Shown piece by piece: positions 1 to 7,142 of a stretch of 13,845 nt of DNA. Under the pieces are notes generated by a model that saw only the letters and a program-made list of their open reading frames with translations, was not told where the DNA came from and did not search any database. The translations under genes and the position numbers were made by a program. Numbering within the stretch: the first letter of the stretch is position 1; each line of letters starts with the position of its first letter. Source of the stretch: Thiocapsa sp. UBA6158 (GTDB lineage Bacteria > Pseudomonadota > Gammaproteobacteria > Chromatiales > Chromatiaceae); the NCBI RefSeq assembly GCF_002423035.1, contig NZ_DIUM01000109.1:36609-50453 (forward strand), written 5' to 3'.

Positions 1-167
1 ACGGACACGCCGTCCTTGGTGACGGTCGGGGCACCGAAGGACTTCTCCAGAACCACGTTGCGGCCCTTCGGACCCAGGGTCACCTTCACGGCGTTGGCGA
101 GTATGTTGACACCCTCCATCATTCGGGCACGGGCTTCTCCGCCGAACTTGACGTCTTTTGCACTCAT
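1..167 (-). CDS. groEL: GroEL chaperonin, N-terminal part (cut by window edge)
   Basis: This is the 5' end of the 60-kDa chaperonin, which with GroES forms the ATP-driven cytoplasmic protein-folding chamber. The 55 visible codons begin MSAKDVKFGGEARARMM and continue through VKVTLGPKGRNVV and FGAPTVTKDGV. This is the conserved start of the equatorial domain, including the phosphate-contacting LGPKG loop (residues 31-35) and Asp52 of TKDG. The ATG at 165-167 is preceded on the minus strand by AAGGATC as a ribosome binding site about 8 bases upstream. The gene lies 128 bases downstream of groES in the same direction, the usual groES-groEL operon order. The remaining roughly 490 residues are outside the window. 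The identification is very secure. Confidence 0.97.
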   Translation of the reverse strand, partial: MSAKDVKFGGEARARMMEGVNILANAVKVTLGPKGRNVVLEKSFGAPTVTKDGVS

Positions 168-222
168 AGTGTTGATCCTTGATCCAATTCTTCGGGATTC
201 GATACTTCAGTGGGTCGTCGAC

Positions 223-239
223 CGAGCCGATGCGGCTCG
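223..239 (-). other. Hairpin in groES-groEL spacer, proximal to groEL
   Basis: The arms CGAGCC and GGCTCG pair perfectly over 6 bp around a 5-base loop. This is the second of two hairpins in the 128-base spacer between groES and groEL. No T tract follows on the minus strand, so it does not look like an intrinsic terminator. A role in mRNA processing or stability is only an inference. Confidence 0.4.
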
Positions 240-270
240 ATCGCCAGGCGTACGGGTTGCTTGGATGCGG

Positions 271-287
271 GCTTCCCCGGGGGAAGC
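271..287 (-). other. GC-rich hairpin just downstream of groES
   Basis: GCTTCCCC and GGGGAAGC form a perfect 8-bp inverted repeat with a single central base, beginning 9 bases after the groES stop codon. In practice a tight loop would open the innermost pairs. There is no following U tract on the transcribed strand, so termination is unlikely. It could protect or delimit the groES part of the mRNA, as described for some alphaproteobacterial groESL transcripts that are cleaved between the two genes. Confidence 0.5.
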
Positions 288-295
288 GCTCGGCA

Positions 296-586
296 TCAGA
301 CCTCGATGACGCCCATGATGTCTTCTTCGCGCATCACCAGGAAATCGTTGCCGTCGAGCTTCACCTCGGTGCCGGAATACTTGCCGAACAGGACGCGGTC
401 GCCGACCTTCACGTCCAGCGGACGGCTCTCGCCGCTGTCGAGGATCTTGCCCTTGCCCACGGCGATGATTTCGCCCTGGATCGGCTTCTCGGTGGCGGAG
501 TCCGGGATCACGATACCGCCGGCGCTCGTGCGCTCTTCTTCCATGCGACGGACAACGACGCGGTCGTGCAGGGGACGAATCTTCAT
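296..586 (-). CDS. groES: GroES co-chaperonin
   Basis: GroES is the 10-kDa heptameric lid that closes the GroEL cavity. The 96-residue product has the family length. It starts MKIRPLHDRVVVRR and contains the mobile loop around residues 17-34 (ERTSAGGIVIPDSATEKP) that docks on GroEL. It continues through VGKGK and VGDRVLFGKYSGTEV and ends EEDIMGVIEV. The ATG at 584-586 is chosen because it matches the universal GroES start and has a GAGGAG ribosome binding site 8 bases upstream; the frame stays open further upstream without homology. It is the first gene of the groES-groEL operon, behind a sigma70-like promoter and a CIRCE operator, so repression by HrcA is expected. Confidence 0.98.
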   Translation of the reverse strand: MKIRPLHDRVVVRRMEEERTSAGGIVIPDSATEKPIQGEIIAVGKGKILDSGESRPLDVKVGDRVLFGKYSGTEVKLDGNDFLVMREEDIMGVIEV

Positions 587-653
587 GTGGTGGTCTCCTC
601 GTGCGATTGACGGGTTCGGAGCGCGTGTGAGCAGCCCGTTTCGGCCCGCTCTG

Positions 654-680
654 TTAGCACTCATCTCAAACGAGTGCTAA
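654..680 (-). promoter_or_regulatory. CIRCE operator (HrcA binding site)
   Basis: A perfect TTAGCACTC-N9-GAGTGCTAA inverted repeat, identical in both 9-bp arms to the CIRCE consensus. It lies 68 bases upstream of the groES start codon and overlaps the predicted transcription start, where bound HrcA repressor would block groESL transcription. The hrcA gene itself is not in the window. Confidence 0.96.
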
Positions 681-707
681 TAGTAGAGCCTTATCCTCGT
701 CTGTCAA
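680..707 (-). promoter_or_regulatory. sigma70-like groES promoter
   Basis: Read on the minus strand, a perfect TTGACA -35 box (702-707) is followed by a 16-base spacer and TACTAT (680-685, 4 of 6 to TATAAT). The -10 box abuts the CIRCE operator, placing the start of transcription inside it. The position and the strong -35 make this a convincing HrcA-controlled vegetative promoter. No sigma32-type CCCAT box was seen at the right spacing. Confidence 0.75.
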
Positions 708-729
708 GCGCCGGAGGGTTCGACGGGCC

Positions 730-1155
730 TCAATCTTCGCGCCGGTAGTCGCCTTCGATGACCCTCGGACCCTCGGTACCTCCAGGGGGTGTGCCGGGCC
801 GGACCGGGATCACGCGGACATAGCGCCCGACGATCCAATGCCGCAGGGGCGGGACGAGCAACAAAAACCCGATCGTGTCGGTCAGAAAGCCCGGAAGGAG
901 CAGGAAGAGACCCGCAACGAGGAGCAGTGCGCCGTCCAGGACCTCCAAGGCCGGGACCTCGCCGCGCTCGGTCATCTCGCGCACCCGCATGAGAAGGCCG
1001 AAACCTTGGTGGCGGACCAGCCAGATCCCGACGATCGCGGTCAGGATGGCCAGGGCGATGGTCGAAAATGCCCCGATCTCGGAGCCGACCTGGATCATCA
1101 CGTAGATTTCGATCATCGGAACGCCGATGACGATCAGCAGAAATAAAAAAGGCAT
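730..1155 (-). CDS. fxsA: FxsA family membrane protein
   Basis: The 141-residue product is a small inner-membrane protein of the FxsA family. In E. coli, overproduction of FxsA eases exclusion of phage T7 by the F plasmid; the normal biochemical role is unknown. Hydrophobic segments lie at about residues 3-22, 28-47 and 74-102. Family hallmarks include the IEIYVMIQVG segment near residue 15, WLVRHQGF near 45, LLLLPGFLTD near 86-93, and the short acidic/basic tail ending EGDYRRED. The ATG at 1153-1155 has GGGAGA about 9 bases upstream. It reads toward groES, with 143 bases between them that hold the groES promoter and CIRCE. E. coli also has fxsA near groSL and cutA-dsbD, which supports the assignment. 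Confidence 0.93.
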   Translation of the reverse strand: MPFLFLLIVIGVPMIEIYVMIQVGSEIGAFSTIALAILTAIVGIWLVRHQGFGLLMRVREMTERGEVPALEVLDGALLLVAGLFLLLPGFLTDTIGFLLLVPPLRHWIVGRYVRVIPVRPGTPPGGTEGPRVIEGDYRRED

Positions 1156-1190
1156 GATAATGGTCTCCCGAAGTGGTCGGTCGGTCCGCG

Positions 1191-1204
1191 CTCGGTCGAC
1201 CGAG
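1191..1204. promoter_or_regulatory. 14-bp perfect palindrome between divergent fxsA and cutA
   Basis: CTCGGTCGACCGAG reads identically on both strands and sits in the intergenic region between divergently transcribed fxsA and cutA. Further CGGTC-type repeats lie at 1177-1186. This is a plausible dimeric regulator site, but no matching consensus is recognised, and a 14-bp palindrome in GC-rich DNA could be chance. Confidence 0.3.
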
Positions 1205-1308
1205 ATCCCTTAAACCGACAAACATTGTGGTAGAAGAAGGCTGACCCGTTGCAGGATAGTGGAACCCCGAACCCGATGAAACGCCATGAAACGCCGCCGA
1301 CCCACAGC

Positions 1309-1638
1309 ATGACGGCAGACCATCGCCTGATCTTCTGCACCTGTCCCGACGAGGCCACGGCCGGGCGGATCGCCGAGGCACTGGTCGAGGAGCATCTGGC
1401 CGCCTGCGCCAATCTGTTGCCGGGCATTACCTCGATTTATCGCTGGGAGGGCCGGATTCAGCGCGATCCCGAGGTCTTACTCATGATCAAGACGACGCGC
1501 GAGCGTGTTGCGACCTTGACCGAGCGCCTGCGCACATTGCATCCGTACGAGATTCCGGAAATCATCGCGGTCCCCGTCACCGAGGGACTCCCCGACTATC
1601 TGAGCTGGGTAACGACATGCACCGACCACAACAACTGA
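1309..1638 (+). CDS. cutA: CutA family divalent-cation tolerance protein
   Basis: CutA is a small trimeric PII-like protein linked in E. coli to copper and divalent-ion tolerance; its exact activity is unsettled. The 109-residue product shows the family pattern in order: FCTCPDEATAGRIAEALVEE, LAACANLLPGITSIYRWEG, VLLMIKTT, LHPYEIPEIIAVPV and a final DYLSWV strand. The ATG at 1309 puts the first beta strand a few residues from the N-terminus, as in most CutA proteins. In-frame alternatives are ATG 1276 and TTG 1249. The TTG has the best ribosome binding site (AGAAGG at 1235-1240, 8 bases away) and would give 129 residues, so the start is uncertain. The 3' end overlaps dsbD by 22 bases, implying one transcript and coupled translation. 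A cutA-dsbD neighbourhood is also known in E. coli. Confidence 0.93.
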   Translation: MTADHRLIFCTCPDEATAGRIAEALVEEHLAACANLLPGITSIYRWEGRIQRDPEVLLMIKTTRERVATLTERLRTLHPYEIPEIIAVPVTEGLPDYLSWVTTCTDHNN

Positions 1639-4097
1639 GCCCCGGGATCGGGGCCGCCGTCGAGCGGCGCCAAACCGCCATCGACGACACCGCCACCGAA
1701 CAACAGGGTCCGGGACATCGGCCGTGGCGCGGGACATCCGCCGCGAGACGGCTTTTGGCCGCCGCCTTGACCTGGCTGCTCGTCGCCGGAGTGTTGCCGC
1801 TCGCGTCGGCGGAGGACGAGTTCCTGATGCCTGATCAGGCCTTCCGCATTTCGGGCGAGGCCGACGGCCCGGACGCCGTTCGGGTGCGCTGGCAGATCGC
1901 CGACGGTTATTACATGTATCAGAGCAAGTTCGGGTTCCAGGCGGATACCGTCGGGATCTCGACCGGCAGCCCGCGCATGCCCGCAGCCGAAACCAAGGAG
2001 GACGAGTTCTTCGGCAAGGTCCAGGTCTATCGCGGCAGCGTCGAGATCCGGGTGCCGGTCACGCGTGCGACCGGGTCGGGTCACTTTCTGACCCTCGAGG
2101 CCACCTCGCAGGGCTGCGCCGATGCGGGACTTTGCTACCCGCCGCACCGCCAGCGCCTGTTGCTCGAGCTGCCGGCGATGGCTGCCGCGACGCCGATCGC
2201 CGCCGAGACCGCGCCCGCCGCCGAGACCGCTTCCGCCGCCGAGACCCCGTCGCCGATTCAGCGCGAGCAGTCGTCGAAGGCTTTGGCGGGCTTAGGCCAA
2301 TCGCTCGGCTTGGGTGCGGACGACGACATCCTCCCCGCCGAGGAGGCATTCCTCTTCTCGGCGAAGGTCGCGGGCCCGGACCAGATCCAGTTGACCTGGG
2401 ACGTCGCCGAGGGGACCTATCTCTACAGCCACATGCTCGAGCTGGCGCTCGAGGATGGAAGCGAGGTCGCCATCGGGCCGTTCGAGCGGCCCGCCGGCGA
2501 TATCAAGAAGGACTCGATCCTTCCCGACGGCAGCGTCGGCGATGTCGAGGTCTATCACGACCGGGTCGATCTCGCCCTGCCCCTGCTGCGCGGGTCGAGC
2601 GAGCCGACGGAGGTGACCCTGATCGCCAAGTATCAGGGTTGTGCCGAGATCGGTATCTGCTATCCGCCGCAGACCCAAAGGGTAACCCTGAGCCTGCCGG
2701 AGGCGCTGGTGACGGCGGCCCTGCCGACGGCCGCAGCCGCGACCACGACGGCCGACGCGCCGCCGGCAAATGCGCCATCGGATGCGGACGACACGGTCTC
2801 GGAGCAAGACCGGATCGCTTCCGTCCTCGCCAACAGCGGCGTCTGGGTGGTGATCGCGGCCTTCTTCGGGTTCGGACTCTTGCTCGCCTTCACGCCATGC
2901 GTCTTCCCCATGATCCCGATCCTCTCGGGCATCATCGCCGGACAGGGCCCGAACATCACCACGCGCAAGGCGTTCACGCTGTCGCTGGTCTATGTCCTGG
3001 CCATGGCCTTGACCTACACGGTCGTCGGCGTGCTGGCGGGGCTCTTCGGCGCGAATCTGCAGGCGGCCTTCCAGAACCCCTGGGTCCTGACCTCCTTCGC
3101 GTTGATCTTCGTGCTGCTCGCACTGTCGATGTTCGGCTTCTATGACCTGCAGCTGCCGTCGAGCTTCCAGTCCAAGCTCGCCGAGATCAGCAACAAGCAG
3201 GAGGGCGGCACACTGATCGGCGTGGCCATCATGGGTCTGCTCTCCGCGCTGATCGTCGGACCCTGCGTGGCTCCGCCGCTCTTCGGCGCGCTCATCTATA
3301 TCAGCCAGACCGGGGACGCGGTGCTCGGCGGCATCGCCCTGTTCGCACTGAGCATGGGCATGGGCGTGCCGCTGATCGCCATCGGCACCTCGGCCGGCAA
3401 GCTGCTGCCGCGCGCCGGCGGCTGGATGGATGCGGTCAAGGCGGTGTTCGGCGTCGCCCTGCTCGGCGTGGCCATCTTCATGCTCGAGCGGATCTTGCCG
3501 CCGGCCCTCGCCATGCTGCTGTGGGGGCTGCTGCTGATCAGCTCGTCGGTTTACATGGGCGCGCTGACCCAGCTGCCGCAAGGTGCAAGCGGCTGGAGCA
3601 AGCTCTGGAAAGGGCTCGGCGTCTTCCTGCTCATCTACGGCGCGCTCATGCTGCTCGGTGCGGCGGCCGGCGGCAAGGACACGGTCCAACCGCTGCGCGG
3701 GCTCGCCGTGGGCGGCGGCGGCGCCGCTGCGGAGGCGGTCTTCACCCCCGTGAAGACGCTCGAGGACCTCGATCGCGAGGTCGCCAAGGCGGGGACGCTC
3801 GGCAAACCGGTCATGTTCGACTTCTATGCAGACTGGTGCGTGACCTGCAAAGAGCTGGAGCGCTATACCTTCAGCGACCCCGCGGTGATCGCCGAGATGG
3901 AGCGCTTCGTCCTGCTCAAGGCCGACGTGACGGCCAACGACGCGGATGATCAGGCACTGATGAAGCACTTCGGCATCATCGGACCGCCTGCCATCCTCTT
4001 CTTCGACGCCGCCGGGCAAGAACTCAAGAACTATCGCTTGGTCGGCTTCAAGCCCGCCGATGCCTTCGTCGAGCACCTGCGCCGGGCCGTGCCATGA
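1617..4097 (+). CDS. dsbD: DsbD thiol:disulfide interchange protein with duplicated N-terminal domain
   Basis: DsbD carries electrons from cytoplasmic thioredoxin across the inner membrane to periplasmic oxidoreductases. The 826 residues (E. coli DsbD is under 600) comprise a signal peptide (hydrophobic about 45-64, cleavage likely after ASA at 65), a first DsbD-alpha domain (about 67-186, Cys167/Cys173 in QGCADAGLCYPP) and an AET-rich linker (195-212). A second DsbD-alpha domain follows (about 237-361, Cys342/Cys348 in QGCAEIGICYPP). The eight-helix membrane domain (about 408-682) has Cys428 in FTPCVFPMIP and Cys550 in GPCVAPP. The C-terminal thioredoxin domain (about 708-826) has WCVTC (Cys741/Cys744). 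All expected redox cysteines are present and one pair is doubled. The ATG at 1617 lies inside the end of cutA and gives an unusually long polar stretch before the signal core; TTG 1755 is a possible later start. The stop overlaps the next ATG (ATGA). Confidence 0.96.
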   Translation: MHRPQQLSPGIGAAVERRQTAIDDTATEQQGPGHRPWRGTSAARRLLAAALTWLLVAGVLPLASAEDEFLMPDQAFRISGEADGPDAVRVRWQIADGYYMYQSKFGFQADTVGISTGSPRMPAAETKEDEFFGKVQVYRGSVEIRVPVTRATGSGHFLTLEATSQGCADAGLCYPPHRQRLLLELPAMAAATPIAAETAPAAETASAAETPSPIQREQSSKALAGLGQSLGLGADDDILPAEEAFLFSAKVAGPDQIQLTWDVAEGTYLYSHMLELALEDGSEVAIGPFERPAGDIKKDSILPDGSVGDVEVYHDRVDLALPLLRGSSEPTEVTLIAKYQGCAEIGICYPPQTQRVTLSLPEALVTAALPTAAAATTTADAPPANAPSDADDTVSEQDRIASVLANSGVWVVIAAFFGFGLLLAFTPCVFPMIPILSGIIAGQGPNITTRKAFTLSLVYVLAMALTYTVVGVLAGLFGANLQAAFQNPWVLTSFALIFVLLALSMFGFYDLQLPSSFQSKLAEISNKQEGGTLIGVAIMGLLSALIVGPCVAPPLFGALIYISQTGDAVLGGIALFALSMGMGVPLIAIGTSAGKLLPRAGGWMDAVKAVFGVALLGVAIFMLERILPPALAMLLWGLLLISSSVYMGALTQLPQGASGWSKLWKGLGVFLLIYGALMLLGAAAGGKDTVQPLRGLAVGGGGAAAEAVFTPVKTLEDLDREVAKAGTLGKPVMFDFYADWCVTCKELERYTFSDPAVIAEMERFVLLKADVTANDADDQALMKHFGIIGPPAILFFDAAGQELKNYRLVGFKPADAFVEHLRRAVP

Positions 4098-4681
4098 GTG
4101 CGGTTCGGGTGGGGCTGGTCATTCTGCTCGCAGGCGGGATCAGCATCGGGGTTGCCGTCGTCGGCCAACGCTGGATCGAAGCGCCGAAACCCGAGGCGGG
4201 ATTGTCGGTGCGCCAGTCCGCGCCCCTTCAGACCTTGCCCGACTTCGGCCTGACCGACCTTGCCGGACGTGAGGTGAGCAGCGAGGCGTGGGCCGGCAAG
4301 GTCGTGGTGATTAACTATTGGGCGAGCTGGTGCCCGCCCTGCGTGCGCGAGATGCCCCTCTTTATTCAGACCCAGGAGGCTCTCGGGGAGTCCGGCGTGC
4401 AGGTCGTCGGCATCGCCGTGGATCGCCTCGAAGACGTGGAGTCGTTCGTCGCCCAGTACCCGGTGAACTACCCCATCCTGATGGCCAACCCGGAGGCCGT
4501 CGCCCTCTCGAAGCGGCTCGGCAACCGGGTCGAAGGACTACCCTTCACGGTCATCTTCGACCGCCGCGGGCGCCGGGTCTTCAGCCGCACCGGCGAGGTC
4601 ACGGCCGCCGAGCTCAAGGCCGAGCTCGGCGCGCTGATCAAGGCGGAGGACCGGCCGGCGCCCGACGAGGACGCGTCTTAG
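4094..4681 (+). CDS. TlpA/ResA-like membrane-anchored thioredoxin
   Basis: A periplasm-facing thioredoxin-fold protein of 195 residues. An N-terminal membrane anchor spans about residues 5-23 with no evident cleavage site, followed by an AhpC/TSA-Redoxin type domain. Its active site is ASWCPPC (Cys80/Cys83), and the conserved cis-proline loop is GLPFTVIFD (Pro150). The insert between the active site and the cis-proline (GIAVDRLEDVESFVAQYPVNYPIL) is typical of TlpA/ResA proteins. Such proteins reduce disulfides, for example in apocytochrome c or copper-site assembly. The start overlaps the dsbD stop as ATGA, so translation is probably coupled, and DsbD is the obvious electron donor. That pairing is inferred from context. 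No specific gene symbol (resA, tlpA, ccmG) can be justified: ccm genes are absent. Confidence 0.9.
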   Translation: MSAVRVGLVILLAGGISIGVAVVGQRWIEAPKPEAGLSVRQSAPLQTLPDFGLTDLAGREVSSEAWAGKVVVINYWASWCPPCVREMPLFIQTQEALGESGVQVVGIAVDRLEDVESFVAQYPVNYPILMANPEAVALSKRLGNRVEGLPFTVIFDRRGRRVFSRTGEVTAAELKAELGALIKAEDRPAPDEDAS

Positions 4682-4789
4682 CTGGACAACATCGCGTAAA
4701 ATCCGCACAATTCGCGCCGATTTGCTGCCGATCCCTAAAGTGACCGGCGGGTACACTGAGCCTCGGACGCGTTGGAGCACATTGACCGG

Positions 4790-5251
4790 ATGGCGGCGAT
4801 CCTGGTCCTGAACGGACCTAACCTCAATCTGCTCGGAACCCGCGAGCCGAAGCATTACGGCCGCACCACGCTGGCGGAGATCCACCAGGGCTTGGAGGAT
4901 GCGGCACGGGCTCAAGGCTTCACGCTCGAGTGTATCCAGAGCAACGCCGAGCATGTTCTGATCGAGGCAGTCCACCGTGCCGCGCACGAGGGGGTTCGCT
5001 TCATCATCCTGAATCCCGCCGCCTTTACCCACACCAGCGTCGCCCTGCGCGATGCGCTGCTCGGGGTCGGGATTCCCTTTATCGAGGTGCACCTGTCCAA
5101 CGTGCACGCCCGGGAGCCCTTTCGGGCCCACTCCTATTTCTCCGACATCGCCGTCGGGGTGATCAGCGGACTCGGGGCCGAGGGCTACTTTTCAGCATTG
5201 CGCGCCGCGGCCGGTCGGCTCGCGCCGGACCTTTCCAACGAGAACCACTGA
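4790..5251 (+). CDS. aroQ: Type II 3-dehydroquinate dehydratase
   Basis: Catalyses the third step of the shikimate pathway, dehydration of 3-dehydroquinate to 3-dehydroshikimate, as a cytoplasmic dodecamer. The 153 residues match the family length. They begin MAAILVLNGPNLNLLGTREP, with catalytic Arg18 and Tyr23 (HYG). Asn75 and His81 follow in LNPAAFTHTS, His101 in EVHLSN and Arg112 in FRAHSYFS. The ATG at 4790 gives the standard N-terminus; a TTG at 4772 would add six residues without homology. A GGAG lies at 4774-4777, rather far upstream. The 108-base gap to the preceding gene contains no convincing promoter. accB follows after two bases. The aroQ-accB-accC order is a classic gammaproteobacterial cluster. 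Confidence 0.97.
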   Translation: MAAILVLNGPNLNLLGTREPKHYGRTTLAEIHQGLEDAARAQGFTLECIQSNAEHVLIEAVHRAAHEGVRFIILNPAAFTHTSVALRDALLGVGIPFIEVHLSNVHAREPFRAHSYFSDIAVGVISGLGAEGYFSALRAAAGRLAPDLSNENH

Positions 5252-5253
5252 CC

Positions 5254-5709
5254 ATGGATATCCGCAAGGTAAAGAAGCTGATCGAGCTGTTGGAGCAATC
5301 CGACGTCGCGGAGATCGAGATCCACGAGGGCGAGGAATCGGTGCGCATCAGCCGACACGGCAGCGGCGCCATGCCGATGTACATGCCTCAAGCGATGCCG
5401 ATGGCCGTCGGCCCCGCGGCGGCTCCGGCGCCGGCCGCCAAAGCCTCCGACGAAGAGGATCTCGACGAGATGGAAGGCGAGGTCGTGCGCTCGCCCATGG
5501 TCGGCACCTTTTATCGTGCCCCCTCCCCGGGATCCAAGGCATTTGTCGAGGAGGGCCAGACGGTGAAGGCCGGCGAGACGCTCTGCATCATCGAGGCGAT
5601 GAAGATCCTCAACCAGATCGAGTGCGAGCAAGGCGGAACGATCAGACGTATCCTGGTCGAGAACGGTCAGCCGGTGGAATACAACCAACCGCTGTTTGTC
5701 ATTGAATAA
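5254..5709 (+). CDS. accB: Biotin carboxyl carrier protein of acetyl-CoA carboxylase
   Basis: BCCP carries the biotin that shuttles CO2 from biotin carboxylase (AccC) to the carboxyltransferase (AccAD) in the first committed step of fatty acid synthesis. The 151-residue protein begins MDIRKVKKLIELLEQS, the conserved N-terminal dimerisation region. A flexible Ala/Pro/Met-rich linker spans about residues 38-64. The biotinyl domain (about 75-151) has the biotinylated lysine at Lys117 in EAMKILNQIE; most homologues have MM where this one has IL. The thumb-like segment SPMVGTFYRAPSPG is also present. The ATG follows the aroQ stop by two bases, so the gene depends on aroQ for transcription and probably on translational coupling. 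accC comes next after a short spacer. Confidence 0.98.
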   Translation: MDIRKVKKLIELLEQSDVAEIEIHEGEESVRISRHGSGAMPMYMPQAMPMAVGPAAAPAPAAKASDEEDLDEMEGEVVRSPMVGTFYRAPSPGSKAFVEEGQTVKAGETLCIIEAMKILNQIECEQGGTIRRILVENGQPVEYNQPLFVIE

Positions 5710-5799
5710 GGGCGGAGGGCAGCGCCCCCGTCGTCAAGCGCCGGAGCACCCCCGATGCGCCGCGCCTCCTCCAGCAAAGACATCGCCACCATGCCTGCA

Positions 5800-7140
5800 A
5801 TGATCGAGAAGGTCCTGATCGCCAACCGGGGCGAGATCGCGCTCCGGATCCTGCGCGCCTGTCGCGAGCTGGGCATCAAGACGGTCGCGGTGCACTCCGA
5901 AGCGGACCGCGACCTCAAGCATGTGCTGCTGGCCGACGAATCGGTCTGTATCGGTCCGGCCGCCTCGCTGCACAGCTATCTGAACGTGCCGGCCATTATC
6001 AGCGCGGCCGAGGTCACCGACACGGTCGCCATCCACCCCGGTTACGGCTTCCTCTCCGAGAATGCCGATTTCGCCGAGCGGGTCGAGCGCTCCGGCTTCA
6101 TCTTCATCGGCCCGCGACCCGAAACCATCCGTTTGATGGGGGACAAGGTCTCGGCGATCGCCGCCATGAACAAGGCCGGCGTGCCCTGCGTGCCCGGCTC
6201 CGATGGCCCGCTCGACGACGACAAGAAACGCACCCTCGAGATGGCCCGAAAGATCGGCTATCCCGTCATCATCAAGGCCTCCGGCGGCGGGGGCGGCCGC
6301 GGCATGCGTGTCGTGCATTCCGAGGCGACCCTACTGAACGCCATCTCTCTGACCAAGGCGGAGGCCGCCGCGGCCTTCAACAACGATATGGTCTATATGG
6401 AGAAGTATCTGGAGAACCCGCGTCATATCGAGTTCCAGGTGCTTTCGGACCAGCACGGCAACGCCATCCATCTCGGCGAGCGCGACTGCTCCATGCAGCG
6501 CCGCCACCAGAAGGTCGTCGAGGAGGCCCCCGCGCCCGGCATTACCGAGGCACAACGGCGCGAGATCGGCGAGCGCTGTGCGGAGGCCTGTCGCACCATC
6601 GGCTATCGCGGCGCCGGTACCTTCGAGTTCCTCTACGAGGACGGCTGCTTCTATTTCATCGAGATGAACACGCGCGTGCAGGTCGAGCACCCGGTCACCG
6701 AGATGGTCACGGGCGTGGACATCGTCAAAGAGCAGATCCTGATCGCCGCCGGCGAGCCCCTACGCTACACGCAGGACGACATCGTGATCCGCGGACATGC
6801 CGTGGAGTGCCGTCTCAATGCCGAGGACTCCGAAACCTTCATGCCGAGCCCCGGCAAGATCACTGAGTTCCATGCCCCGGGCGGCCCCGGCGTGCGGCTG
6901 GAAACACACATCTATACCGGCTACACGGTCCCTCGCTATTACGACTCCATGATCGGCAAGCTGATCACCCACGGCGAGGATCGCGAGTCCGCAATTGCGC
7001 GGATGTGCAATGCGCTGCGCGAGACCGTGATCGACGGCATCAACACCAATATCAAGCTGCAGCGGTCGATCCTCAGGGACGGGGCCTTTCTGGCGGGTGG
7101 GGCGAATATCCACTATCTGGAAAAGAAGCTCGGCATGTGA
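5800..7140 (+). CDS. accC: Biotin carboxylase subunit of acetyl-CoA carboxylase
   Basis: Carboxylates the biotin of AccB using ATP and bicarbonate. The 446 residues starting MIEKVLIANRGEIALRILRAC align residue for residue with E. coli AccC numbering. The ATP-grasp lysines are Lys116 and Lys159 (KASGGGGGRGMR), with Lys238 in RRHQKVVEE. Metal ligands are Glu276 and Glu288, with Asn290 and Arg292 in EMNTRVQVEHP, and catalytic Arg338 is in ECRLNAED. This match is why 5800 is chosen. An in-frame ATG at 5755 is the only candidate with a good ribosome binding site (CGGAG, 8 bases upstream) and would add 15 residues with coding-like GC3, so it may be the start actually used. The gene ends the aroQ-accB-accC unit. 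Repeat element A begins two bases after its stop codon. Confidence 0.98.
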   Translation: MIEKVLIANRGEIALRILRACRELGIKTVAVHSEADRDLKHVLLADESVCIGPAASLHSYLNVPAIISAAEVTDTVAIHPGYGFLSENADFAERVERSGFIFIGPRPETIRLMGDKVSAIAAMNKAGVPCVPGSDGPLDDDKKRTLEMARKIGYPVIIKASGGGGGRGMRVVHSEATLLNAISLTKAEAAAAFNNDMVYMEKYLENPRHIEFQVLSDQHGNAIHLGERDCSMQRRHQKVVEEAPAPGITEAQRREIGERCAEACRTIGYRGAGTFEFLYEDGCFYFIEMNTRVQVEHPVTEMVTGVDIVKEQILIAAGEPLRYTQDDIVIRGHAVECRLNAEDSETFMPSPGKITEFHAPGGPGVRLETHIYTGYTVPRYYDSMIGKLITHGEDRESAIARMCNALRETVIDGINTNIKLQRSILRDGAFLAGGANIHYLEKKLGM

Positions 7141-7142
7141 TG

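Noticed and set aside
2292..4076. A 594-codon open frame antisense to dsbD, and similar long antisense or shifted frames across most genes
   Set aside because: They mirror genuine genes with strong GC bias at third codon positions, encode biased sequence without recognisable domains, and overlap securely identified proteins.
4722..4757. TTGCTG and TACACT upstream of aroQ as a promoter
   Set aside because: The spacing of 24 bases is too long for a sigma70 promoter, and no better -35 lies at 16-18 bases.
5710..5754. Small GGGC/GCCC hairpin between accB and accC
   Set aside because: Only a four-bp stem in GC-rich sequence; not distinguishable from chance.
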